Assembly: GCA_015059015.1 (NCBI GenBank)
Contig: SVBG01000003.1
Location: 186,001 to 250,000 of the forward strand
DNA from: Erysipelotrichaceae bacterium
GTDB taxonomy: Bacteria > Bacillota_I > Bacilli_A > ML615J-28 > CAG-313
Direction of reading: 5' to 3'
Length of the DNA: 64,000 nucleotides
Part shown: positions 30,121 through 39,544 of the stretch, piece after piece
How positions within the stretch are numbered: the first letter of the stretch is position 1
How the letters are laid out: every line of letters starts with the position of its first letter
Notes under the pieces: generated by a model
Database searches by the model: none
What the model saw: the letters and a program-made list of their open reading frames with translations, nothing else
Told to the model about the DNA's origin: nothing
Position numbers and translations under genes: made by a program

Positions 30121-30973
30121 AAAATGCAACTCCAATAGTATCAGGGCCACAATGGCTGCCTGCGGTAGGATTAACAACGACATATTCAATTTTTAAATTC
30201 TGACCATATTTTTCAATAAGCATTTCTCCTAGTTTTTCAGCAAGTTCTATAGCATCTGAATGACCAATAATAATACGATGACTATATGGATCAACAATTA
30301 ATTCTTCAACATATTCAACTAATTTCTTTAAAGCTTTGTTACGTCCTCTTTCTTTACCGATGTTTGTCATCATCCCGTTTTCGTCCATAAAGATAATTGG
30401 TTTAACACCTATAAAATTTCCCATTGCAGCTGTAACATTACTTACCCTACCACTTAATTTAAAAAACTTTAGATTATCAGCAAAAAAATATGTTGCAAAA
30501 TGCTTAACTTCATCATTAGCCCATTTTAATATTTCCTCTAATGATTTTCCATTTAAACACATATCGCCAATTTCTTTTACAATTATATTACTTAAAATAG
30601 TAATTCCATAAGTATCAATTGTATAAAGCTTACGTTCAGGATATTTTTCTTTTAATTCCTCATAAGCAAGTTCCATTGCATTAAATGTACCACTCATTGC
30701 TTTAGAAAAATGAACATATAATATATCATTACCTGCCTTAAATTCTGGTTCAAAATATTCAATATATTTAGCTGGACTAATAGCACATGTTTTAGGTAAA
30801 ACACCATTTCTTAATAAATCATAAAAAGATTTATAATCAAACTCTTCAAAATCTTCATAAGGAAAAATTTCTTTTTCATCAATTAAATATGGCATACTAA
30901 TTAACTTATAACCATAATAATCAGCTTCTTGTTTTGTTATATCTGTGTCTGTATCTGTAAATAATTTTATCAT
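30104..30973 (-). CDS. DegV family fatty-acid-binding protein
   Basis: A 289-residue DegV/FakB-type protein, which binds a fatty acid and can present it to a fatty acid kinase. The N-terminus has LFTDTDTDITKQEADYYG (family pattern TDSTxDLP). The middle has VHFSKAMSGTFNAMELAYEEL (the SSxLSGTY-like lipid carboxylate contact), and the end has GSHCGPDTIGVAFY (the G.H.GPG.xG motif). Two ATGs are 9 bases apart; the second (30973) has correct spacing from AAGGAG. A GNAT gene overlaps its end. Confidence 0.88.
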   Translation of the reverse strand: MIKLFTDTDTDITKQEADYYGYKLISMPYLIDEKEIFPYEDFEEFDYKSFYDLLRNGVLPKTCAISPAKYIEYFEPEFKAGNDILYVHFSKAMSGTFNAMELAYEELKEKYPERKLYTIDTYGITILSNIIVKEIGDMCLNGKSLEEILKWANDEVKHFATYFFADNLKFFKLSGRVSNVTAAMGNFIGVKPIIFMDENGMMTNIGKERGRNKALKKLVEYVEELIVDPYSHRIIIGHSDAIELAEKLGEMLIEKYGQNLKIEYVVVNPTAGSHCGPDTIGVAFYAKHK

Positions 30974-31061
30974 ATATTTCATCTCCTTACATTATACACT
31001 TATATTATAATATAAATAATTCAATAAAACTTCAACTTAAAATCAACAATTGTTGAAAAAA

Positions 31062-31083
31062 CTAGGTTAAATTTAAAACCTAG
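31062..31083 (-). terminator. Terminator of the first two-component operon
   Basis: A 7-bp stem (CTAGGTT and its complement) followed by TTTTTT on the minus strand; it overlaps the kinase stop. Confidence 0.65.
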
Positions 31084-32141
31084 CTTTTTATATCATTATA
31101 TAATACAACTATAAACTTACATCCATGTGGAATTTTATTTTCAACAGAAATTTCACAATGCGATATATCAAGAATTTTTCTAACAAGCGCTAATCCTAAT
31201 CCATTACCTTCAGATTTATGTGAAGTATCACTTTGATAAAACTTATTAAATATTTTCCTTATATCACTTTCTATTATACCAGGACCGTTATCTTCAATAA
31301 TAAAAATTATTTTATTATTAATGCTCGTTAAAGACATAGAAATTTCACCATCATTAGGACTAAATTTAATTGCATTACTTATTAAATTATTCCAAACATG
31401 AATCATCAATTCTTCGTTGCCAAAATAATTTATTTCTTCTAATTCTATATTAAAGAAAATATTTTTTTCACTCCATTTAGGCTCTAAAAATACAATTGAT
31501 TGCCTAATTTGTTCATCTAAACAATATATTTTTTTATTAGATTCAATTGACATATTATCAACCTTAGAAAGAAGTAAAATATTACTAATTAACTCGTTCA
31601 TTCTCTTAGTATTATATAATATTTTATCAATATAAATATTTTTTTCTTCTTCTGTTAAATCTTTATTTGTAAGTAGGGTAGCATATCCTTCAACAGCATT
31701 TAAAGGCGTTCTAATCTCATGTGATACATTAGAAATAAAATCTGATTGTATTATTTCAGTAGATCTTAATTCTTTAATCATCACATTAAAATAATGATAC
31801 ATATCTTCTACTTCATCAATTTTACTTTTTGCTTTAATTTCAACTTCAAAATTACCAGTTGAAACTAAATCCATATGTTCTTTTAATTTATTAATTGGAC
31901 TAAGTAACATTTTACCAACAAAAAAAGACAAAACAAATCCAATTATCAAACTAAATGCTAGTAAAACAAAAATATCTGGAATATTAACAAATTTTATAAG
32001 CCAATCGTTAAAATATTTAGTTATAAAATCTGAAATTGTAACTGTTACATAAATTGTTAAAACCGAATAAAAAACAAAATAAAAGTGAAAACCTAAACGT
32101 TTCTTTATTTTCCAATATTTTTTGATATCTATTTTTTTCAT
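31080..32141 (-). CDS. Sensor histidine kinase (two-component system 1)
   Basis: A 353-residue membrane kinase. Two helices (about 18-40 and 52-75) are separated by a very short external loop (about 15 residues), followed by a HAMP domain, then the phosphoacceptor FISNVSHEIRTPLNAVEGYA (H near residue 142) and the ATPase domain with NLISNAIKFSP, EDNGPGI and GNGLGLALVRKI. The short loop means the signal is probably sensed within the membrane or by a partner. Overlaps its regulator by 4 bases. No target gene is obvious next to it. Confidence 0.93.
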   Translation of the reverse strand: MKKIDIKKYWKIKKRLGFHFYFVFYSVLTIYVTVTISDFITKYFNDWLIKFVNIPDIFVLLAFSLIIGFVLSFFVGKMLLSPINKLKEHMDLVSTGNFEVEIKAKSKIDEVEDMYHYFNVMIKELRSTEIIQSDFISNVSHEIRTPLNAVEGYATLLTNKDLTEEEKNIYIDKILYNTKRMNELISNILLLSKVDNMSIESNKKIYCLDEQIRQSIVFLEPKWSEKNIFFNIELEEINYFGNEELMIHVWNNLISNAIKFSPNDGEISMSLTSINNKIIFIIEDNGPGIIESDIRKIFNKFYQSDTSHKSEGNGLGLALVRKILDISHCEISVENKIPHGCKFIVVLYNDIKS

Positions 32142-32809
32142 TTTTTCACTACCTTATAACCAATACCGCGCATAGTAACAATTTCAAAATCTACATTATT
32201 TTTTAATTTTTTCCTAAGTCTTTCAATATGTACATCAACCGTATGCATATCACTATCAGAATCATATCCCCAAATATCAACCATTAACTGTTGTCTAGTA
32301 AATATTTTCCCGGGAAAAGAAGCCAGTTTATATAGAACTTGAAATTCTTTTAAAGGTAAAACAATGGATTCACCATCAAAATTTACAGTAAATGTATCAT
32401 ATTCTAAAATTGTATTACCTAAAATAACTTTTCTTTCATTTATTATTTGTGCTCTTCTTAAAAGTGCTGCTACTCTGATTACCATTTCATTTAAATTTAT
32501 AGGTTTAATCATATATTCATCACTTCCAACTAAAAATCCAAGTTGCATATCATCAAACTTATCTTTTGCAGTAATCATCATTACGGGTATTTTAATATTA
32601 TTTTCTCTTAATATTCTTACTAACTCATATCCATCTAATCTTGGCATCATTACATCACTTATTAATAAATCATAATAATTATCTTTTATTTCAGTTAATG
32701 CATCCATTCCATCTCCCACACTTTTAACATTATAACCATTTTTAACAAGTATACTTTTAAATAACTGTCTTAATTCGTTATCATCTTCAGCAATTAATAT
32801 TTTGAACAT
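32138..32809 (-). CDS. OmpR-type response regulator (two-component system 1)
   Basis: A 223-residue regulator. The receiver domain has DD (residues 9-10), phosphoacceptor D53 (YYDLLISDVMMPRLDGYE), T81 and K103 (IKPINLNEM); the winged-helix DNA-binding domain ends HTVDVHIERLRKKLKNNVDF and RGIGYKV. It is the first gene of a regulator-kinase operon on the minus strand, followed by a terminator. The regulon is unknown. Confidence 0.94.
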   Translation of the reverse strand: MFKILIAEDDNELRQLFKSILVKNGYNVKSVGDGMDALTEIKDNYYDLLISDVMMPRLDGYELVRILRENNIKIPVMMITAKDKFDDMQLGFLVGSDEYMIKPINLNEMVIRVAALLRRAQIINERKVILGNTILEYDTFTVNFDGESIVLPLKEFQVLYKLASFPGKIFTRQQLMVDIWGYDSDSDMHTVDVHIERLRKKLKNNVDFEIVTMRGIGYKVVKK

Positions 32810-32883
32810 TAACTCATTCCTTTCTTATTTATAAATTTATAACTAGAATAAAAATTAATTATTAACTAAATATTTGTAAAAAA

Positions 32884-32903
32884 ACCTCAAAACAATTTGA
32901 GGT
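32884..32903 (-). terminator. Terminator of the lspA-rluD operon
   Basis: A perfect 8-bp stem ACCTCAAA/TTTGAGGT with loop ACAA, then a T run on the minus strand. Confidence 0.8.
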
Positions 32904-32904
32904 C

Positions 32905-33813
32905 TTATTTTCTTAACGTTTCTAACATTTCTTTAAATTCATCAGGAAGTTCAGAATCAAACTCCATATATTTACCTGTTACAGGATGAACAAATCCAAG
33001 TGTTTTAGCATGCAAATATTGACCAAAAGGAGTTGTTTGTTTTTTAGAACCATATAATGGATCGTTTAAGACAGGAAACTTAATATAAGACATATGAACC
33101 CTAATTTGATGTGTACGACCTGTTTCAAGTGTACACTCAATCAAAGTATGATCTTTAAATCTTTCAAGAACTTTAAAATGCGTAACAGATTCTTTACCAC
33201 CTTCCACAACAGCCATTTTTTGTCTGTTAGATGGATCTCTTCCAATTGGAGCATTTATTTTACCTAAATTATGCCCTATATTACCATTTACAATCGCATA
33301 ATATTTTCTAGTTGTATTTTCTTTATTTTTAAATTGTTCTGCAAGATTGCGATGTGCTTTGTTGTTTTTACAAGCAACAAGAAGGCCAGAGGTATCTTTG
33401 TCAATACGATGAACAATCCCTGCTCTAGAGTCCCCTCCTACATTGGATAGTGTATTACAGTGGAATAATAAACCATTAACAAGTGTTCCATGATGATGTC
33501 CAGGAGCAGGATGTACTACCATACCTGTAGGTTTATTAACAACAATTACATCATCATCTTCATAAACAACTTCAAGATTTAAATCTTCTTTTTCTAAATC
33601 AATAATTTGATCATCACGTTCTAAAATATTAATGATATCACCATTAAATATTTTTAATGATGGTTTAGCAAGTTTACCATTAACTAATATTTTCTCTTCA
33701 TCAAAATAATACTTTAACTCACTACGTGATACTTCATCATAATTTGCAGCAATATATTTATCTACACGAAGTTCCTCAAATAAATCTTGTACAATTAATT
33801 CTATTTTAAGCAT
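32905..33813 (-). CDS. RluD-type 23S rRNA pseudouridine synthase
   Basis: A 302-residue enzyme predicted to make pseudouridines in large-subunit rRNA (RluD/YlyB type). An N-terminal S4 RNA-binding domain (ELRVDKYIA...LVNGKLAKPSLKI) is followed by the catalytic domain with HRIDKDTSGLLVACKN (catalytic Asp, near residues 138-153) and GRTHQIRVHMSY. It overlaps lspA by 8 bases; lspA-rluD (lspA-ylyB) adjacency is the Bacillus order. Confidence 0.92.
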   Translation of the reverse strand: MLKIELIVQDLFEELRVDKYIAANYDEVSRSELKYYFDEEKILVNGKLAKPSLKIFNGDIINILERDDQIIDLEKEDLNLEVVYEDDDVIVVNKPTGMVVHPAPGHHHGTLVNGLLFHCNTLSNVGGDSRAGIVHRIDKDTSGLLVACKNNKAHRNLAEQFKNKENTTRKYYAIVNGNIGHNLGKINAPIGRDPSNRQKMAVVEGGKESVTHFKVLERFKDHTLIECTLETGRTHQIRVHMSYIKFPVLNDPLYGSKKQTTPFGQYLHAKTLGFVHPVTGKYMEFDSELPDEFKEMLETLRK

Positions 33814-34336
33814 TTTCTTCTTCTCCTAGTTCATTATTTAGGGGATTTTTTTTATCAGGCTCTTTATAAAAGAATAAAACATACACCATCAAAACAATAG
33901 CACCACATGTTAAACATGAATCTGCAAAGTTAAATGTCGGAAAATCAATAAATTCTAAATGCAAAAAATCAATTACACCTTCACTATAAAAAGCACGATC
34001 AATTAAATTACCAATAGAACCAGCATCAATTAATATTAATGCAATACTAAGTAATAAATTATTCTTAAAATCAACAAGTTTTACAATCATAAAAGTTACA
34101 AACACACTAGCAAGTAAACTAATTGAAACTAAGAAAAATTTCTTTCCCTCTAAAATACTCCAAGCAGCACCTTTATTATATGCAAGTCTAAAACTAATAA
34201 AGTTATTAATTACAATAATCTTATCGCCACTTAATAAAATATCATTTGTATTACATAACCATTTAGTCAATTGATCAATTCCAATTAAACCTAAAACACA
34301 TGCAAATGCAATAAGTAAACTATATTTTTTCTTCAT
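33806..34336 (-). CDS. lspA: Lipoprotein signal peptidase (SPase II)
   Basis: Aspartic membrane protease that removes signal peptides from prolipoproteins. The 176 residues include four hydrophobic helices and the catalytic pair GNLIDRAFY (near residues 108-116) and FNFADSCLTCG (near 136-146). The N-terminus has GIDQLTKWL. It is followed by rluD with an 8-base overlap, as in Bacillus. Lipoprotein candidates in the window include a cyclophilin and HtrA. Confidence 0.95.
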   Translation of the reverse strand: MKKKYSLLIAFACVLGLIGIDQLTKWLCNTNDILLSGDKIIVINNFISFRLAYNKGAAWSILEGKKFFLVSISLLASVFVTFMIVKLVDFKNNLLLSIALILIDAGSIGNLIDRAFYSEGVIDFLHLEFIDFPTFNFADSCLTCGAIVLMVYVLFFYKEPDKKNPLNNELGEEENA

Positions 34337-34346
34337 TGTTTACCTC

Positions 34347-34748
34347 CTAAAAAAACATATAAATAAATAAAATATTAATCAAAACTATCATTATCATTAT
34401 AAAACTAATTTGAAATAAATCACAAATTGATACAAAAAACAATTTTTTATATGATACATCAATATCTAAATCTTTATTTAACTCACTTAATGAAACAAAA
34501 TATATTGGATACATTAAAGAAATTAATAAATGCAATAATGCCCCACATAAAAATAATAACAATACTACAACTAATTTTATACCTAAATATTGCATCAAAA
34601 AATTAATAATTACGCAAACTATCGGACATACACATAAAAGTCCAACAATTATTGTAAATATAAAAGCAATTCTTTTACTTTTTTTAGAAACTGTACTAAA
34701 AACATCAATTAAGTTTTTTAAATAATTCTTATATTCTTTTAATCTCAT
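34347..34748 (-). CDS. Unknown small membrane protein
   Basis: A 133-residue protein that I do not recognise. A basic N-terminus (residues 1-27) precedes three to four hydrophobic helices: about 28-50, 56-82 and 108-133. It lies between a PDZ protease gene and lspA with 9-10 base gaps, clearly in one operon. The A/T codon use matches its neighbours. Confidence 0.65.
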   Translation of the reverse strand: MRLKEYKNYLKNLIDVFSTVSKKSKRIAFIFTIIVGLLCVCPIVCVIINFLMQYLGIKLVVVLLLFLCGALLHLLISLMYPIYFVSLSELNKDLDIDVSYKKLFFVSICDLFQISFIMIMIVLINILFIYMFF

Positions 34749-34757
34749 ATCTAGTAC

Positions 34758-35810
34758 CTACCTATTTTTCAAGTAATAAATACAATCTTGTAAAGAACTA
34801 ACACTAACTAATTCCATATCTGTTTGATGTTTATCATATTGTTCTTTAGCTTCTTCATAATTAGACGAAGGAACAAAGAAAATATCAGCATCATCTAATA
34901 TAGCTGCCATTATTTTAGCTTTTACTCCACCAATAGAACCAGCATTTCCATAACTATCAACTGTTCCAGTTCCAACAACATGTAAATCTTTTGTTAATTT
35001 TTCACCAGTTAATGCATCATAAATAAATAATGCTTGCATTAGTCCAGCTGATGGTCCAAATGAATCTGGTGCATAGATTTGATATTTGATATCAGCATTA
35101 ATTGAAGAAATATTGTACTTTTCATAATAATTAAATCCTAAACTAGGAAAAATATCATCTTCGGTTTCATAATTAAATGCTTTAACATTTATATCTAAAG
35201 TAACTCCACTTCTTAAAACAGTAAAGTTATATATTTTATCTGCTTCAATATTTACATAATGTGAACCATCTTTTTCATAAATACCATATTTATCTGCAAG
35301 TACATTAACAATCGTTACCTCCTCGCTTAATTTAACACCTTCACATTTAACAATAATATCACCAAGTATTATTTCGCTTTTTTCTAATCCGAATACACTA
35401 TGCACAATATAGCCAACAAATGATTCATTAATTTCAATATTAGCAGCACGATAACCTGCTATTAAAGAGTTATCAAGTGCAACACTTTTTTGGATTGTAC
35501 CAGATGTAACACCATATTCTATACTTGTATTGACATACTTATTATGTTTTTCTAAAACTTTATAAGGATTGATTAATGATTGTAAATAATTTAAAACACT
35601 AATATTATAATATGAATATACACTTACGCTAGAAACATTAACATCTTCTGTGTCAATACCTTCAAAATCATATGTATCATCAATATCAGCAAGTGTTGCA
35701 GGAACAGTTAAATCATAATTAGTAGGAATAATAGATAATGTAATAAATAATGTAGCTATAATTGATGGAATAATTACTAATAATTTATACTTTTTTAGTA
35801 ACTTCAACAT
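34758..35810 (-). CDS. PDZ/Lon-type membrane serine protease (YlbL/SepM-like)
   Basis: A 350-residue protein with one N-terminal membrane anchor (LLVIIPSIIATLFITLSIIP). A degenerate PDZ domain (about 130-215) follows, then a Lon-type Ser-Lys protease domain: FGPSAGLMQALFIYDALTG carries the catalytic Ser, and GSIGGVKAKIMAA carries the Lys. Relatives (Bacillus YlbL, streptococcal SepM) cleave peptides or checkpoint proteins outside the cell. Its stop and the dCMP deaminase stop are close, and the genes downstream are the unknown membrane protein and lspA. Substrate not predictable. Confidence 0.88.
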   Translation of the reverse strand: MLKLLKKYKLLVIIPSIIATLFITLSIIPTNYDLTVPATLADIDDTYDFEGIDTEDVNVSSVSVYSYYNISVLNYLQSLINPYKVLEKHNKYVNTSIEYGVTSGTIQKSVALDNSLIAGYRAANIEINESFVGYIVHSVFGLEKSEIILGDIIVKCEGVKLSEEVTIVNVLADKYGIYEKDGSHYVNIEADKIYNFTVLRSGVTLDINVKAFNYETEDDIFPSLGFNYYEKYNISSINADIKYQIYAPDSFGPSAGLMQALFIYDALTGEKLTKDLHVVGTGTVDSYGNAGSIGGVKAKIMAAILDDADIFFVPSSNYEEAKEQYDKHQTDMELVSVSSLQDCIYYLKNR

Positions 35811-35812
35811 TA

Positions 35813-36283
35813 TTATTCTAATACAATTTTTGGTGTATCAAGTTGACGTAACTTAATACCTGCAGCTTCTAACATTCTTCTAGAAGCTTTAGAAGCATCT
35901 GTATCTTGATATTTATCACAAGAATAAACAATTTCTTTAATCCCACTTTGAATAATTAATTTAGCACATTCATTACAAGGGAAAAGTGTAACATATAGTG
36001 TAGCATTAGTTAAATCACTTGTAGCATTTAAAATTGCGTTAGGTTCAGCATGAACAACATAAGCATATTTAGTATCTAAAAAACTACCACTTCTTTCCCA
36101 TGGAAATTCATCATCACTACACCCACATGGAAGTCCATTATAACCAATACCAACAATACGTTTATTACTATTTACAATACAAGCACCTACTTTTGTAGAA
36201 GGATCTTTACTTCTTAAAGCAGATAACATTGCAACACCCATAAAATATTCATCCCAAGAAATATAATTATTACTTTTCATCAT
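35813..36283 (-). CDS. dCMP deaminase (ComEB-like)
   Basis: Zinc enzyme that converts dCMP to dUMP for dTTP synthesis. The 156 residues contain the deaminase zinc site HAEPNAILNA (His and Glu, near residues 78-87) and PCNECAKLIIQSGI (two Cys, near 105-118). The N-terminal STKVGACIV is typical of this family. It is closely linked to aspS upstream (12 bases) and to the PDZ protease downstream. Confidence 0.92.
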   Translation of the reverse strand: MMKSNNYISWDEYFMGVAMLSALRSKDPSTKVGACIVNSNKRIVGIGYNGLPCGCSDDEFPWERSGSFLDTKYAYVVHAEPNAILNATSDLTNATLYVTLFPCNECAKLIIQSGIKEIVYSCDKYQDTDASKASRRMLEAAGIKLRQLDTPKIVLE

Positions 36284-36295
36284 TAAACCTCTTTC

Positions 36296-38041
36296 TTATT
36301 TATCTACTTTAATACCAAGTTCAGCAAGTTGTGCATCAGTAACTTCAGTTGGAGCTCCACTCATTGGGCATTTAGCTGAAGCTGCTTTAGGGAATGCAAT
36401 TACTTCACGTAAGTTATTATTCTTAGTAAGAAGCATTACAAGTCTATCAAAACCAAGAGCAAGTCCACCATGAGGAGGTGTACCATATTTAAGTGCATTT
36501 ACAAAGTAACCAAACTTAACGCTTGCATCTTCATCTGTTAAACCAATAGCTTTAAACATCTTACTTTGAATTTCTTGATTATGAATACGGATACTACCAC
36601 CACCAAGTTCATAACCATTTAAAACAACGTCATATGCTTTAGCATAACAATTAGCAGGATCTGTTAATAATTTATCTTCATCACCATCTTTAGGAGATGT
36701 AAATGGATGATGTGCTGCTTCATAGCGACCTTCTTCTTCATTATATTCAAATAATGGCCAATCAACAACCCATAAGAAATTAAACTTATCATTATCAATT
36801 AAATCAAGTTCTTTACCTAATTGTAAACGAAGAGCACCTAAAGATTGATTACAATTAGCAAGTTTATCAGCAACAATTAAAACTAAATCATTAGTATTTA
36901 AACTTAGTTTTTCAACTAAAGCATTCTTATTATCTTCAGATACAAATTTAGCAACACTACCATTTAAAACACCATTTTCATATTTTAACCAAGCAAGTCC
37001 ACCAGCATGATATTTTTTAGCAAGTAAAGTTAAACGATCAATTTCTTTTCTAGAATATTTATTTGCAGCATCTTTTGCAACGATACATTTAACATTTCCA
37101 CCATTTTCAATAGCTGATTTGAAGAAACCGCATTCAGTAGTTAATGCCCAATCAGAAATATCATTAAGTAGCATTTCAAATCTTGTATCAGGTTTATCAG
37201 AACCATAATTATTCATTGCATCAGTCCATTTCATATGCATAAATGGAGTAGCAATATCAATATTTAAACAATCCTTCCAAACCTTTTTTAGTAATCCTTC
37301 AACAAGTGCTTGAACATCTGGTTCATCAACAAAACTCATTTCAAGGTCAACTTGAGTAAATTCTAACTGTCTATCTGCTCTTAAATCTTCATCTCTAAAA
37401 CATTTAACAATTTGGAAATATCTTTCAAATCCCGCTACCATTAATAATTGTTTATAAAGTTGTGGACTTTGAGGAAGTGCATAAAATTCCCCTTTATGAA
37501 CACGTGAAGGAACTAAAAAGTCACGAGCACCTTCAGGTGTAGACTTACCAAATACAGGTGTTTCAACTTCAATAAAATCAAGTGCGTCAAAATAATTACG
37601 AATTGACATCGCAGCTTTATGACGAAGTTTCATATTATATTGCATTTGAGGTCTTCTTAAATCTAGGTAACGATATTTCATTCTTGTATCTTCAAGTGCA
37701 TCAGTGTTATCTGCAATAATCATAGGAGTAACTTCTGCAGAAGATAAAATTTCTAATTTTTCAACAATTACTTCTACTTCACCAGTAGGAATGTTTTTAT
37801 TTTTACTTTCACGTTCTACAACTTTACCAGTTGCTTTTAAAACATATTCATTTTTAACATCAACCGCAACATTATAGTATTCATTAGTTGGATTAACAAC
37901 AATTTGGGTAATACCCCATCTATCTCTTAAGTCAATGAAAACAAGCCCACCTAGGTCACGCTTTTTACTACACCAACCAACAAGTGTAACAACTTCACCA
38001 ACATTACTAATTCTTAATTCTCCATTATTTTTTGTACGCAT
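36296..38041 (-). CDS. aspS: Aspartyl-tRNA synthetase
   Basis: Class II enzyme charging tRNA-Asp. The 581 residues run in the bacterial order: OB-fold anticodon domain (about 1-105), class II core with [20 protein letters not shown] (motif 2, about 217-236), the bacterial GAD insertion (about 285-415), and motif 3 [11 protein letters not shown] near 527-537. The bacterial GAD insertion argues for the Asp-specific or dual enzyme; a gatCAB locus is not in the window. Overlaps the end of hisS by 17 bases, forming a hisS-aspS operon as in Bacillus. Confidence 0.96.
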   Translation of the reverse strand: MRTKNNGELRISNVGEVVTLVGWCSKKRDLGGLVFIDLRDRWGITQIVVNPTNEYYNVAVDVKNEYVLKATGKVVERESKNKNIPTGEVEVIVEKLEILSSAEVTPMIIADNTDALEDTRMKYRYLDLRRPQMQYNMKLRHKAAMSIRNYFDALDFIEVETPVFGKSTPEGARDFLVPSRVHKGEFYALPQSPQLYKQLLMVAGFERYFQIVKCFRDEDLRADRQLEFTQVDLEMSFVDEPDVQALVEGLLKKVWKDCLNIDIATPFMHMKWTDAMNNYGSDKPDTRFEMLLNDISDWALTTECGFFKSAIENGGNVKCIVAKDAANKYSRKEIDRLTLLAKKYHAGGLAWLKYENGVLNGSVAKFVSEDNKNALVEKLSLNTNDLVLIVADKLANCNQSLGALRLQLGKELDLIDNDKFNFLWVVDWPLFEYNEEEGRYEAAHHPFTSPKDGDEDKLLTDPANCYAKAYDVVLNGYELGGGSIRIHNQEIQSKMFKAIGLTDEDASVKFGYFVNALKYGTPPHGGLALGFDRLVMLLTKNNNLREVIAFPKAASAKCPMSGAPTEVTDAQLAELGIKVDK

Positions 38042-39314
38042 ATTTTTCTCCTTCTATATTAAATATTTCATTTAACTCTTCAATCTTTTTGATTTCTTCT
38101 GTTTTTAGTATTGTATTTTTTAATTTAAATACACCATTTTCTACTTCTTCTGAACCAATTATAATAATGTATGGTGCATTCACTCTTTCAGATAATTTAA
38201 ATTGTGGTTTTAAATTACTACTTACATAATCAATTTCACATGATACATCATTACTTCTTAAGTGTGCAGCAAGACTTAAAGCTTCAAGTTTAGTTTCTTC
38301 ACCGATATTAATTACAACTACATCAACTAACTTTTCATCATCTTTAAATAAACCTAGTTCATCAAGCACTAACATTAATCTTTCAACACCAGTACCAAAT
38401 CCGATTGCATCTGTTTCAGGTCCATCAAACTGACGTGATAAGCCATTATAACGTCCTCCACCAAGTAAAGTTAATCCATCAATATTAGAATTCTTATCAT
38501 CATAAATAAATTCAAATACAGTGTGATTATAATAATCAAGACCACGAACTAATTTTTGTTCAATTACATATTCAACACCTAACTTATCTAAACACTTAAG
38601 TACTTTTTCAAAATACGCAATATCTTCTTCACTTAGGTAATCAATGATTTTAGGTGCATTTTTCATGATATCGCTTTTTGCATCAACCTTACAATCTAGA
38701 ATACGAAGTGGATTTTTCTCAAGTCTTGTTTTACAATCATTACACATTTTATCAATATGTGCACTAAAATATTCTTTTAATGCTTCTTCATATTTTGCAC
38801 GACCAGATTTACTACCAATTGTATTAATTGCAACTTTAACATTTTTAATACCAAGTTTTTGTAAGAATAAATAACCAAAATAAATCACATCAGCATCTAA
38901 ATATGCAGAACCAGGTCCTATTGCTTCAATACCAAATTGTGTAAATGCTCTATATCGTCCAGCTTGAGGACGTTCACATCTAAACATTTGACCAAAATAG
39001 AATAATTTTTTTAATCCTGGATCAACATACATTTTATTTTCAACATAAGCACGAGATACACCTGCAGTTCCTTCAGGACGTAGTGTAAGTGACTTTTCAC
39101 TTCTATCTAAGAAAGTATACATTTCTTTATTTACAATATCAGTACCTTCTCCAACACCACGTGCAAATACTTCTGTTGCTTCAAAGATAGGTGTTACAAT
39201 TTCAAGGTATCCAAATTGTTTAGAAATACTTCTCGCAACATTTTCAATATAGCGATATTTTTTAACATCTCTTCCAAAATAATCTAATGTACCTTTAATT
39301 TTACTTACTTTCAT
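38025..39314 (-). CDS. hisS: Histidyl-tRNA synthetase
   Basis: Class II enzyme charging tRNA-His. From the ATG at 39314 it has 429 residues (starts [16 protein letters not shown]). Motif 2 is [19 protein letters not shown], the HisA motif is [15 protein letters not shown], and motif 3 is [11 protein letters not shown]. The frame stays open 41 codons upstream, but that segment is the non-coding T-box-like leader; GGGAGG lies just before the ATG at 39314. Followed by aspS with overlap. Confidence 0.95.
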   Translation of the reverse strand: MKVSKIKGTLDYFGRDVKKYRYIENVARSISKQFGYLEIVTPIFEATEVFARGVGEGTDIVNKEMYTFLDRSEKSLTLRPEGTAGVSRAYVENKMYVDPGLKKLFYFGQMFRCERPQAGRYRAFTQFGIEAIGPGSAYLDADVIYFGYLFLQKLGIKNVKVAINTIGSKSGRAKYEEALKEYFSAHIDKMCNDCKTRLEKNPLRILDCKVDAKSDIMKNAPKIIDYLSEEDIAYFEKVLKCLDKLGVEYVIEQKLVRGLDYYNHTVFEFIYDDKNSNIDGLTLLGGGRYNGLSRQFDGPETDAIGFGTGVERLMLVLDELGLFKDDEKLVDVVVINIGEETKLEALSLAAHLRSNDVSCEIDYVSSNLKPQFKLSERVNAPYIIIIGSEEVENGVFKLKNTILKTEEIKKIEELNEIFNIEGEKYAYKK

Positions 39315-39331
39315 ATTTCCTCCCATATAAT

Positions 39332-39410
39332 AAAAAAAGAGTGCATAAAACAACCTAAGGACGTAAATATTTATACGCGATACCACCTTAGTTTGGAATA
39401 ATCCACTCTC
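39332..39410 (-). promoter_or_regulatory. T-box-like leader element of hisS-aspS
   Basis: On the minus strand the T-box core TAAGGTGGTATCGCG lies at 39376-39390 and the matching 3' arm ACGTCCTTAGG at 39354-39364, so the antiterminator helix (TAAGG/CCTTA) can form. AGAGTG/CACTCT then TTTTTTT (39332-39338) makes a terminator-like outer stem. Only about 110 bases separate the promoter from the core, and no standard stem I motifs (AGAGA, GNUG-type) are seen. The discriminator-pairing base is T, whereas tRNA-His (C73) and tRNA-Asp (G73) would call for G or C. Confidence 0.65.
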
Positions 39411-39507
39411 ATTTAATTCACTTAACGCGCAAATCACTTCGTTTTTTCTCCAAATTTGTCAGATTCTTCACTGAAAAAAGTAATTATTAAATTTTTTTAT
39501 TAGTAAT

Positions 39508-39536
39508 ATTATACTTTATTTTAATTTTAAAATCAA
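39508..39536 (-). promoter_or_regulatory. hisS-aspS promoter
   Basis: TTGATT, exactly 17 bases, then TATAAT on the minus strand. It lies 194-222 bases upstream of the hisS ATG, with the T-box-like leader between. Confidence 0.85.
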
Positions 39537-39544
39537 GAACATTA

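Noticed and set aside
39315-39437. N-terminal 41-codon extension of hisS
   Set aside because: It covers the T-box-like leader, lies after the promoter, and a proper ribosome site precedes the internal ATG at 39314, which gives the family N-terminus.
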